Below are positions 17,441 to 25,076 of a stretch of 64,000 bases of DNA, piece after piece. Positions within the stretch are counted from its first letter, which is position 1, and every line of letters starts with the position of its first letter. The notes under the pieces were generated by a model. It was given only the letters and a program-made list of their open reading frames with translations. It had not been told where the DNA came from and did no database searches. The DNA is taken from contig NZ_JAQSDH010000011.1 in the NCBI RefSeq assembly GCF_029945805.1, positions 11,124 to 75,123 on the forward strand, written 5' to 3'. The position numbers were made by a program, and so were the translations under genes. This DNA comes from Flavobacterium sp. (lineage in GTDB: Bacteria; Bacteroidota; Bacteroidia; Flavobacteriales; Flavobacteriaceae).

Positions 17441-17612
17441 TATCGTACTTTAATGATTTATAAAACGATAAGCGATGTCGCCTATCAAAACTTATTTATT
17501 TGTTTTCGAAGTAAAAAGTATAAGCTTTGATAATTGTCGTAAAGATAACAAAGAATTTAAATTGTGTTTATTTTATGTAAAAAATTTGAAGGTAGATAAT
17601 TACGCAAACGTT

Positions 17613-17626
17613 ATTTTGTTGATAAA
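17613..17626. promoter_or_regulatory. Degenerate LacI-type operator before the maltose operon
   Basis: CGCAAACGTTATTT matches 10 of 14 positions of the palindrome CGAAAACGTTTTCG found before susC, including the AAACGTT centre. It lies about 175 bp upstream of the MFS gene start and near the adjacent LacI-type regulator gene. Confidence 0.4.
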
Positions 17627-17693
17627 AATCTAAAACAGTGTTGTTGATTTCTTTATAGTACGTTACTTTTTGGTTCAATTGTACTTTGATATA

Positions 17694-17807
17694 AAACTAT
17701 AATGAATATAATATAACTCTATAGTGATTCGATAATAATATACGTTTTTTATAGAATGATTATAGAGTCACTATAGAGTCACTATAGTATCATTAATAAT
17801 ATAGTTT
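17694..17807. repeat. Imperfect long inverted repeat with TATAGAGTCAC direct repeats
   Basis: AAACTATA (17694-17701) and TATAGTTT (17800-17807) bound the segment. Inside, CTCTATAGTGATTC on the left faces two tandem TATAGAGTCAC units (17761-17771 and 17772-17782) plus CTATAG on the right, which are complementary to it. The structure resembles a small non-coding palindromic element. Confidence 0.6.
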
Positions 17808-17992
17808 GGTATAATGCAGGATAATTTTAGGGGTGTTGCCTGAACTACAATTGCAAAAGTACCAAAATGTTTTTTGCATGGTAAAGTCATATCAGTAGGG
17901 CTTGCTGATAAGAGAAAGAGTTAGTTACAACTCGTGAATTTACAACCGATAGGCTTTGCGCTTTGGAGAGTGATATTGGGTAATTAAAAAAA

Positions 17993-19018
17993 TCAGAGCG
18001 TAGATTCTCTTTCTACCAATTCGGTTTCGATGACTTCAGTGCTGTATTGTTCGTCTTCTTGTTCTTCTTCTTCCGATTCTACTCTGTCAATAAGCATTTT
18101 AGCTGCTTTTCCGCCCATTTTTCTTCCGTTTTGACTCACAGTTGAAATACTTGGGGTAGAATATTTAGAGATAATTCCGTCGGTAAAACCAATTACTGAG
18201 AGCTCTTCGGGAACTTTGATGTTTAATTTTCTAGCTAATTTTATCGCCGTTACTGCAAAAATTTCGTTTACGGCAAAAACAGCATCCAATTGATTAGTAC
18301 GCAATAGATTTTCTATGGAATCCTCGAAGTTTTCAGTGTCTTCGATTTTGAGAATTAAGTTCTCGTCAACTTTTATATCATTGTTTTTTAGAGCTTTAAT
18401 ATATCCTTCAGTACGCAGTTTACCAACACTAACATAATCAACTGTAGTAATCAGTGCAATCTTTTTAAACCCTTTATTTATTAGAAATTGAGTAGCGTCA
18501 AATGCGGCTAGGTTATCGTCAATTATGACCTTATCGCATAAAATATCATTGGTAACGCGGTCAAACATTACAACCGGCATTCCTTGATTTATGACTTCGA
18601 CGATATGATGAAAATCTTTTTTTTGTTGTGTTTCTTTAGAAAGAGATATAATAAATCCGTCGATACTTCCGTTGGCAAGCATTTCCATGTTAATTACTTC
18701 TTTATCAAAAGACTCATCTGAAAGACAAACCAAAACATTATAACCGTTTTCATTGGCAACATTTTCAACGCCACTAATAACGGTTGCAAAAAAATGATGA
18801 ATAATTTCAGGAATAATAATACAAATGGTCTTCGTTTTTTTATTCTTTAAGCTCAGTGCAATATTGTTGGGCTTGTAGTTGTAAAGTTTAGCAAATGCCT
18901 GAACTTTTTGTCTTGTATCTTCGCTAATCTCTAAACTGTTTTTTAGTGATTTTGAAACGGTAGAGATTGAAACGTCAAGTTCTTTGGCGATTTGTTTTAA
19001 AGTAACTTTTTTTCTCAT
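17993..19018 (-). CDS. LacI-family regulator of the maltose/starch genes
   Basis: This is a 341-aa LacI/GalR-type regulator. The helix-turn-helix is VTLKQIAKELDVSISTVSKSL (about residues 5-25; key feature the IA..L.VS..TVSK.L pattern), followed by the hinge YKPNNIALSLKNKKT and a periplasmic-binding-like sugar domain (CIIIPEIIHHFFATVISG onward). It stands between the minus-strand maltose operon and the divergent susC operon, and the operator CGAAAACGTTTTCG lies about 100 bp upstream of its start, so control of susC and autoregulation are likely. The C-terminus has an unusual acidic run (VESEEEEQEDEQYSTE) before the terminal ERESTL. The inducer is inferred to be maltose or a related sugar. Confidence 0.9.
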   Translation of the reverse strand: MRKKVTLKQIAKELDVSISTVSKSLKNSLEISEDTRQKVQAFAKLYNYKPNNIALSLKNKKTKTICIIIPEIIHHFFATVISGVENVANENGYNVLVCLSDESFDKEVINMEMLANGSIDGFIISLSKETQQKKDFHHIVEVINQGMPVVMFDRVTNDILCDKVIIDDNLAAFDATQFLINKGFKKIALITTVDYVSVGKLRTEGYIKALKNNDIKVDENLILKIEDTENFEDSIENLLRTNQLDAVFAVNEIFAVTAIKLARKLNIKVPEELSVIGFTDGIISKYSTPSISTVSQNGRKMGGKAAKMLIDRVESEEEEQEDEQYSTEVIETELVERESTL

Positions 19019-19120
19019 TATGAATTTGATAAAAACTAATTTCTGAATAAAGGTAGGTGATATTTTTTATTCCGTCAGTTTTAAGGTTAAAAAATTGTAA
19101 TAAATAGAAAGTTTTCAACA

Positions 19121-19134
19121 CGAAAACGTTTTCG
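19121..19134. promoter_or_regulatory. LacI-type operator upstream of susC
   Basis: CGAAAACGTTTTCG is a perfect 14-bp palindrome with the CG centre typical of LacI-family sites. It lies between the divergent regulator and susC, just upstream of the likely susC promoter. The same 14 bases occur twice at 53071-53105. Confidence 0.8.
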
Positions 19135-19149
19135 CCAGACATTTAACGA

Positions 19150-19176
19150 TTGTTTATTAGGTAACGACTAATTTTT
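19150..19176 (+). promoter_or_regulatory. Probable susC promoter
   Basis: TTG (19150-19152) and TAATTTTT (19169-19176) have a 16-bp spacer and match the Bacteroidetes TTG / TAnnTTTG pattern except at the last base. This would give a leader of about 65 nt. The operator sits just upstream of it, a position compatible with activation. Confidence 0.4.
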
Positions 19177-19244
19177 ACATAAATTTAACATTCGAAGTCA
19201 AAAGTATACGCACAAAATTATTTTTTTTAACCTAAACAAAATGT

Positions 19245-22199
19245 ATGAAAACAATTTACAAAAAGTTGTTATTTTTATTTCTTTTACTCCCTTTTGGCGC
19301 TCTGGCGCAAAGTTCTTTAACGGGTGTTGTAAATGATCAAAAAACAAATCAGCCACTTCCGGGAGTCAACGTAACAGTGAAAGGCTCCAGTATTGGATCC
19401 ACTACAGATTTTGATGGAAAATTCAAAATAGCTGGATTAAAAAATGGAGATACAGTGGTCTTTTCATTTATTGGCTATGATAGCGAAACTATAGCATTTT
19501 CGGGACAAACAACAGTTTCTGTAAGTTTGTCAGAAAGCTCGAATCAACTGCAAGAAGTTATGATTCAAGTCGGCTACGGAACTGTTAAGAAAAAGGATGC
19601 AACTGGTTCCACCACAGTGCTGGCTGCAAAAGATTTTAACAAGGGTGCGAACGTATCCACAGAAGGATTATTGAGTGGTCGTATTGCGGGTGTTTCTGTT
19701 AACACTAGTGGTGCTCCAGGCTCCGGTTCTGAAATCAGAATTAGAGGTGGTGCTTCACTAAATGCATCGAATGACCCATTAATTGTAATTGATGGATTGC
19801 CAATTGCAAATACTACAACAGCGGGTTCTACCTCATTTTTAGCTTCATTAAATCCAAACACTGTTGAGTCAATTACCGTACTTAAGGATGCATCTGCAAC
19901 TGCTATTTATGGTTCTAGAGCATCAAATGGAGTTATATTAATAACTACTAAAAAAGGTGGAAAAAAATTATCAGTTGACTATAATTTCCAATATGGTTCA
20001 GGTAAACTAGTAAAAACAGTTGATGTTTTCGGTGCTGATCAATTTAGGGATGTGATTACAGCTAAATATCCTAGTCTAGTTCCTACCTTAGGTAATTCAA
20101 AAACCAATTGGCAGGAAGAAATTTATAGAAGAACTGATTTTGTAGATAACAGTGTGTCAATAAAAGGAAACTTATTTAATGTGATTCCTTCTCGATTAAC
20201 CATTGGGAACACGTATCAAGAAGGTTTGCGATTGACTAATGATTTTAATAGAAATACCATTTCGTTAGCTTTAGCGCCAAGTATGTTTAAGGATCATTTA
20301 AAAATTAAAGTGAATGCTAACTATACCAATGAGAAAAATAGGTTCACACCAGGTGTAGAAGGTAGCGCATTATCATTTGATCCTACTCAGCCGGTTTATG
20401 ATGCGGCCTCTCAGTTCGGCGGTTTCTTTGAATATAGAAATACGGGTTTAAACACCACAACAATAGATGCATTAACGCCTAACGTTGCTAGAAATCCTGT
20501 TGCTGAATTACTTCTAACAAACGATCGAGGTTTGAACAATAGAATTTTTGGAAATTTTGAAGTTGATTATAAGTTTCATTTTTTACCAGAGCTTCGTTTT
20601 GTAGTAAATTTAGGATTTGACCAAGCTAAAGGAGAAAGAAGAAAATTTGTTCCGACCAATAGTGCTGTCGCTTTTAGCAATAATAACATAATTTACGGTA
20701 ATAATGAGTACGCAGAAGAAACTTTCACTAATAAGTTACTAGATGCTTACTTCAATTATAATAAAGCATTTGGAAAACTAAATTTAGATTTAACAGGTGG
20801 TTACTCTTATCAAAAATTTGAAAAAGAGCGATTTGATAGGGGAAACATATACAACCCACAGTTAGGGGCAAATTTTCCAGAAACTACTATTGATCCAGAC
20901 ATCGTATTACTAGGTTATTTTGGAAGAGCTAATTTTACTTACAACAGTAAATACCTTTTAACGTTAGCCTTTAGAAGAGATGCTTCATCAAGATTTGCGG
21001 AAAATAACCGATGGGGAAATTTCCCAGCAGCCTCTTTTGCATGGAAAATTAAAGAAGATTATTTTAAAGAAAACAATACAATTTCTGATTTAAAATTGAG
21101 AATGGGTTGGGGTATCACAGGTCAACAAGACACAGGCGATGAGCGCTATGGTTACCTTGAAAGATACACACAAGGAGATGGAGTTTCACAATACTTTATT
21201 GGAGGAACAGCTTATTCAGTTGGAATCCCTTCCGCAAGAACAGCAATCAAATGGGAAGAAACAACTACTTACAATATAGGTTTAGATTTTGGATTGTTTA
21301 AAAATAGAGTAACGGGTTCATTTGATGCTTTCTATAAATTATCAGAAGATTTATTGTTTAATGCCCCGACTGCTGATGGTTCCAACTTCACAAATTCAAG
21401 TTTCCAAAATATTGGATCTTTTAGTACTAGAGGTTTAGAATTTAATTTAAATGCAGATATAGTTCAAAATGAAGGAACTGGTTTTAATTGGAATGTTAAT
21501 TTTAATGCCACAACATATCAACGAAAAATAGAAGAAGTAGATCCTTTTAATAGAATTGAATTTGGAGGAATTGAAGGGGGTACTGGTGCAAATGTTCTGG
21601 TGAACCAATCTGGTTTCACTCCTGGCTCATTTTATGTATACAAACAATTGTATGATACTGCTGGTAGCCCTATAGAAGGAGCATATGCAGATTTAAATGC
21701 AGATGGTATTATCAATTCAGATGATCGATATATTTATAATAATTCAGATCCAGATTTGCTATTGGGTTTTGCCTCTAACATTAATTATAAAAATTTCGAT
21801 TTTTCGTTTAACTTGAGAGCAAGTTTTGGAAATCGAGTTTTTAATAATGTGAATTCTAATAGAGCCGTTTTTGCAAGAATGCAACCATCTGGAACCCTTG
21901 CGGCTGCAAATATACCGGTCTCTGTTTTAGATACAAATTTTGAAAACACAACAAATACTTTGACGTCTGATTTGTATGTTGAAAACGCTTCTTTTTTAAG
22001 AATGGATAACATCACACTAGGATATACTTTCCCAAAATGGTTAGAAGGTAAAGCATCGCTACGATTATTTACTGGAGTTCAAAACGCTTTTGTACTTACT
22101 GATTATAGCGGTTTAGATCCTGAGATTACAGGCGGTATTGATAGAACAATTTATCCAAGACAAAGAAGTGTGTTATTTGGAGTTAATGTTAAATTTTAA
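19245..22199 (+). CDS. SusC-like TonB-linked outer membrane transporter
   Basis: This outer-membrane beta-barrel imports malto-oligosaccharides with energy from TonB. The signal peptide is MKTIYKKLLFLFLLLPFGALAQ. It is followed by the carboxypeptidase-regulatory-like domain (SLTGVVNDQKTNQPLPGVNV, about 24-105), a linker with LQEVMIQVGYGTVKKKDATGS, the plug (LLSGRIAGVSVNTSGAPGSG, RIRGGASLNASNDPLIVIDG, then SATAIYGSRASNGVILITTKKG) and the barrel, ending NVKF. The length of 984 aa is typical of SusC. susD follows after 12 nt and susE after that. The operator upstream implies control by the LacI regulator next to it. Maltodextrin specificity is inferred from the neighbouring amylases. Confidence 0.95.
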   Translation: MKTIYKKLLFLFLLLPFGALAQSSLTGVVNDQKTNQPLPGVNVTVKGSSIGSTTDFDGKFKIAGLKNGDTVVFSFIGYDSETIAFSGQTTVSVSLSESSNQLQEVMIQVGYGTVKKKDATGSTTVLAAKDFNKGANVSTEGLLSGRIAGVSVNTSGAPGSGSEIRIRGGASLNASNDPLIVIDGLPIANTTTAGSTSFLASLNPNTVESITVLKDASATAIYGSRASNGVILITTKKGGKKLSVDYNFQYGSGKLVKTVDVFGADQFRDVITAKYPSLVPTLGNSKTNWQEEIYRRTDFVDNSVSIKGNLFNVIPSRLTIGNTYQEGLRLTNDFNRNTISLALAPSMFKDHLKIKVNANYTNEKNRFTPGVEGSALSFDPTQPVYDAASQFGGFFEYRNTGLNTTTIDALTPNVARNPVAELLLTNDRGLNNRIFGNFEVDYKFHFLPELRFVVNLGFDQAKGERRKFVPTNSAVAFSNNNIIYGNNEYAEETFTNKLLDAYFNYNKAFGKLNLDLTGGYSYQKFEKERFDRGNIYNPQLGANFPETTIDPDIVLLGYFGRANFTYNSKYLLTLAFRRDASSRFAENNRWGNFPAASFAWKIKEDYFKENNTISDLKLRMGWGITGQQDTGDERYGYLERYTQGDGVSQYFIGGTAYSVGIPSARTAIKWEETTTYNIGLDFGLFKNRVTGSFDAFYKLSEDLLFNAPTADGSNFTNSSFQNIGSFSTRGLEFNLNADIVQNEGTGFNWNVNFNATTYQRKIEEVDPFNRIEFGGIEGGTGANVLVNQSGFTPGSFYVYKQLYDTAGSPIEGAYADLNADGIINSDDRYIYNNSDPDLLLGFASNINYKNFDFSFNLRASFGNRVFNNVNSNRAVFARMQPSGTLAAANIPVSVLDTNFENTTNTLTSDLYVENASFLRMDNITLGYTFPKWLEGKASLRLFTGVQNAFVLTDYSGLDPEITGGIDRTIYPRQRSVLFGVNVKF

Positions 22200-22211
22200 A
22201 AAATTATTGCA

Positions 22212-23834
22212 ATGAAAAAAATTAAATTAAATTTATTTATGTTTTTAAGTCTCTTGGCCGTCACGCAATCGTGCACCAACGACTTAAACGTTGTGCCACA
22301 AGATGACGATGATTTTTTGTCAGAAGATTTCTTTGCACAACCTAACGCATATAAGAGAGCGGTTGCAGGTGTTTATGGTAATCTTTCTTTAACAGGAACG
22401 ACAGGTCCAGGGTCGTCTTTACTGCAAGGTATTGATCCTGGTACTAGTCAATATACCAGATGTGTATGGTATCTTCAAGAACTTCCAACAGATGAAGTTA
22501 TTTGGTCCTACGAAGGGTCTGGTGATCCTGGTGTTAGGGAAATTCAAAGAAATATTTGGAGTGGAGAAAATCCTATTTTTCTAGGAATGTACAGTAGAGC
22601 CATGGTTCAAGTTGCGTTATCTAATGAATTTATCCGACAAACAACTCCTGAAAAATTGAGTGCTAGAGGCGTAACGAATGCTGCCGAAATTGCCGAAATT
22701 GGCTATTACAGAGCGGAAGTAAAAGCTTTAAAGTGTTTAGCCTATTATCACCTACTAGATTTGTTTGGAAAAGCAACTTTGGTTACTGAGAATGACCCTA
22801 TTAATTTTAGAGGACAGCAAATTGAAGGTGCAGCTTTGTTTTCTTATATCGAGTCTGAACTATTAGCTGTTTTACCGTCGTTAAAAGATGCAAGAACAAA
22901 TGAAAGCGGTCGTTTAGACAAAGCGTTTGCTTGGGCAATACTTTCTAAATTGTATTTAAATTCAGAAGTTTATACTGGAACTCCAAGATATACAGATTGT
23001 ATGACGATGTGTTCAAATATTATTGGAGCAGGTTATCAATTAAAACTTAATTATTTAGATAACTTTAAAGCAGATAATAACACATCTTCTGAATTGATTT
23101 TTGCAATTCAATCTGACGGTGTAAAAACACAAAATTATGGTGCAACTACGGTAATGTGTAATGGTCAAGTAGGTTCAATTGAAGGAAATGGACAAAATTT
23201 GTATGGTGTAGGTGGTTGGGGAGGAGCATTGCGCCTTCGCAAGCAGTTTGTCCAAAAGTTTGACGGATCAGAATATGATTTCGACTCTAGAAAAACGATT
23301 ATCTCGGCAGGAAGACCAATAGATATTGCAAATGTAGCAATACAAGCCCAAGGTTATGTTTTAGGTAAATGGTCAAATAGAACCTCCACAGGTTTACCAG
23401 GGCAGAACTCAACGTTTGTAGATACTGATTTTCCATTGTTTAGATTGGCAGATTTTTACTTGATTTATGCAGAAGCTCAAATGAGACAAGATGGAGCATC
23501 TAACGGAAATTCAACGGCAAATGCTGATGGAACTTCACTTGGTTATATCAATGCCTTAAGAGAACGCGCTAATGATGGTAATTTTGCAAACGTTACAACT
23601 GGTCAAGTAACACTGAACTTTTTAATTGATGAAAGAGCAAGAGAGTTGCACTGGGAAGGTCACAGAAGACAAGATTTAATTCGTTTCGGAAAATTCACAG
23701 GAGGTAATTATGTTTGGGCATGGAAAGGAAATGCTACTAATGGAGTTTCAATACCAGCAAATTTAAAAGTATATCCGTTGCACCCAAATACAATTCTTGC
23801 CAATCCTAACTTAATACAAAATTCAGGTTATTAA
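22212..23834 (+). CDS. SusD/RagB family starch-binding lipoprotein
   Basis: SusD-like proteins cap the SusC barrel at the cell surface and deliver glycan to it. The 540-aa product has a lipoprotein signal with Cys21 as the lipidation site (LLAVTQSC) and an Asp-rich stretch just after (PQDDDDFLSED). The all-alpha TPR-like fold shows the usual landmarks: AVAGVYGNLS near the N-terminus, AEVKALKCLAYYHLLDLFGKA in the middle, and RLADFYLIYAEAQMR followed by INALRERAND and IDERARELHWEGHRRQDLIRFGKF near the C-terminus. It lies 12 nt after susC and 23 nt before the SusE-like gene. Confidence 0.95.
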   Translation: MKKIKLNLFMFLSLLAVTQSCTNDLNVVPQDDDDFLSEDFFAQPNAYKRAVAGVYGNLSLTGTTGPGSSLLQGIDPGTSQYTRCVWYLQELPTDEVIWSYEGSGDPGVREIQRNIWSGENPIFLGMYSRAMVQVALSNEFIRQTTPEKLSARGVTNAAEIAEIGYYRAEVKALKCLAYYHLLDLFGKATLVTENDPINFRGQQIEGAALFSYIESELLAVLPSLKDARTNESGRLDKAFAWAILSKLYLNSEVYTGTPRYTDCMTMCSNIIGAGYQLKLNYLDNFKADNNTSSELIFAIQSDGVKTQNYGATTVMCNGQVGSIEGNGQNLYGVGGWGGALRLRKQFVQKFDGSEYDFDSRKTIISAGRPIDIANVAIQAQGYVLGKWSNRTSTGLPGQNSTFVDTDFPLFRLADFYLIYAEAQMRQDGASNGNSTANADGTSLGYINALRERANDGNFANVTTGQVTLNFLIDERARELHWEGHRRQDLIRFGKFTGGNYVWAWKGNATNGVSIPANLKVYPLHPNTILANPNLIQNSGY

Positions 23835-23857
23835 TTATTAAAACAAAAATCATAAAA

Positions 23858-25003
23858 ATGAAAAATACATTCAAAATACTTATTGCAGCTATTGCATTTG
23901 TCGGGATATCATCTTGCACAGACGAAAATAATTTAACCATATCTGAACCAACAACAGAAACATTTTTGATAAAAACTCCTTTGAATGGAGATTCAATTAT
24001 TCTTTCAGAAGCTACTCCGTCAAATCCAGGAATTTCGTTAACATGGAACCCTATGGATTACACAACTACTTCGGTTATTAGCTACACAGTTCAAATTGCT
24101 GAAGATGGTACCGATTTTGCTGATCCAATAGATTTAGGAACAACAACTGATCTTTTTGCTACTTTTCAAACTGCTGATTTCAATTTAAAATGTTTGACCG
24201 TTGGTGCAGTTCCATTTGTACAAACAGCAATCAATGTTAGAATTAAATCAACTTCTGGTACTGTTGGTGCACAACCTGTTTATTCTAACTCAATAGTTTA
24301 TTTAGTGACAGCTTTTGGTTGTTTAAATCAATATGCTGTTGGACAAGGATTACCTCAATCAGGGTGGAACTGGAATAGTCCAAGAACTTTATTATGTGAT
24401 AATGGAGTTTTAACTATGACTGCCGATTTTTTGAATGGGTCAAGTGATGCTTTCCGCTTCTTTACGACAGAAGGCGATTGGAATACTGGAAGAAACTACC
24501 CGTTCTATACAAATTTGGGTTATAAAATCGTTTCCACACTAATTAATAACGGTGATGGCGATCAAAATTTCAGAAATGTTGGTCCTGCAGGTAAATATAA
24601 ATTAACTATTGATAGCAACAATAAAACTATTAATGTTGCACCAAGAACAACAACTGGAGCTTTTGAACCAACATCAAGTTGGTTGGTTGGAGCGGCTACT
24701 CCAGGGGGGTGGTCATGGTCTGGAAATAACGAAACAGAATTAGGATTAGTTGATACAGGCATTTATGAAGTGGCTTTGAAATTAAATAATAATGAAGCAT
24801 TTAGAGTGTTTTTAGGGAACAATGGTGGAGATAGCTGGGGACTAGGAGATCGAAATTTCCCGTATTATGTTTCTAACAGTTACACTATTGACTCAGAATT
24901 AGAAAATGCTGCTGATGGCGATTCTAATTTTAGATATACTGGTCCAACAGGAGTAAGAATATTTAAAATTAACTCTATTACTAAAGTAATATCAGTAGAT
25001 TAA
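23858..25003 (+). CDS. SusE/SusF-like starch-binding lipoprotein
   Basis: This 381-aa surface lipoprotein probably holds starch near the SusCD complex. The lipobox ends at Cys20 (FVGISSC). A SusE-type N-terminal Ig-like domain (SLTWNPMDYTTTSVISYTVQI region) is followed by two similar binding modules: one ending NNGDGDQNFRNVGPAGKYKLTID and one starting WLVGAATPGGWSWSGNNETE and ending AADGDSNFRYTGPTGVRIFKI. The exposed tryptophans in the modules suit starch binding. The gene closes the susCDE run; a strong hairpin follows before the amylase gene. Confidence 0.88.
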   Translation: MKNTFKILIAAIAFVGISSCTDENNLTISEPTTETFLIKTPLNGDSIILSEATPSNPGISLTWNPMDYTTTSVISYTVQIAEDGTDFADPIDLGTTTDLFATFQTADFNLKCLTVGAVPFVQTAINVRIKSTSGTVGAQPVYSNSIVYLVTAFGCLNQYAVGQGLPQSGWNWNSPRTLLCDNGVLTMTADFLNGSSDAFRFFTTEGDWNTGRNYPFYTNLGYKIVSTLINNGDGDQNFRNVGPAGKYKLTIDSNNKTINVAPRTTTGAFEPTSSWLVGAATPGGWSWSGNNETELGLVDTGIYEVALKLNNNEAFRVFLGNNGGDSWGLGDRNFPYYVSNSYTIDSELENAADGDSNFRYTGPTGVRIFKINSITKVISVD

Positions 25004-25031
25004 TACAAAATTAAAATTATTTAAATTTAAT

Positions 25032-25066
25032 AATGGACTGAGAATTTTTTCTCAGTCCATTTTATA
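25032..25066 (+). terminator. Terminator or attenuator between susE and the amylase gene
   Basis: AATGGACTGAGAA (25032-25044) and TTCTCAGTCCATT (25049-25061) form a perfect 13-bp stem with a TTTT loop, followed by TTT. It stands 11 nt before the amylase ATG, so the amylase is either read through at lower level or expressed from the same transcript after partial termination. Confidence 0.85.
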
Positions 25067-25076
25067 TCATAAAGCT

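Larger units (their letters stand above)
17441..17992. other. 552-bp gene-free gap upstream of the maltose operon
   Basis: No convincing gene is present. The gap holds a degenerate LacI-type operator (17613-17626), a 114-bp imperfect inverted repeat with 11-bp direct repeats (17694-17807), and a minus-strand promoter-like TACTTTTG at 17854-17861. Near the operon a TATCTTTA on the minus strand at about 17546-17553 is one base off the -7 consensus. The rest, 17862-17992, shows nothing I can assign. Confidence 0.6.

Noticed and set aside
17862..17992. Possible gene remnant at the left of the LacI gene
   Set aside because: Neither strand gives a frame or motif I can recognise.
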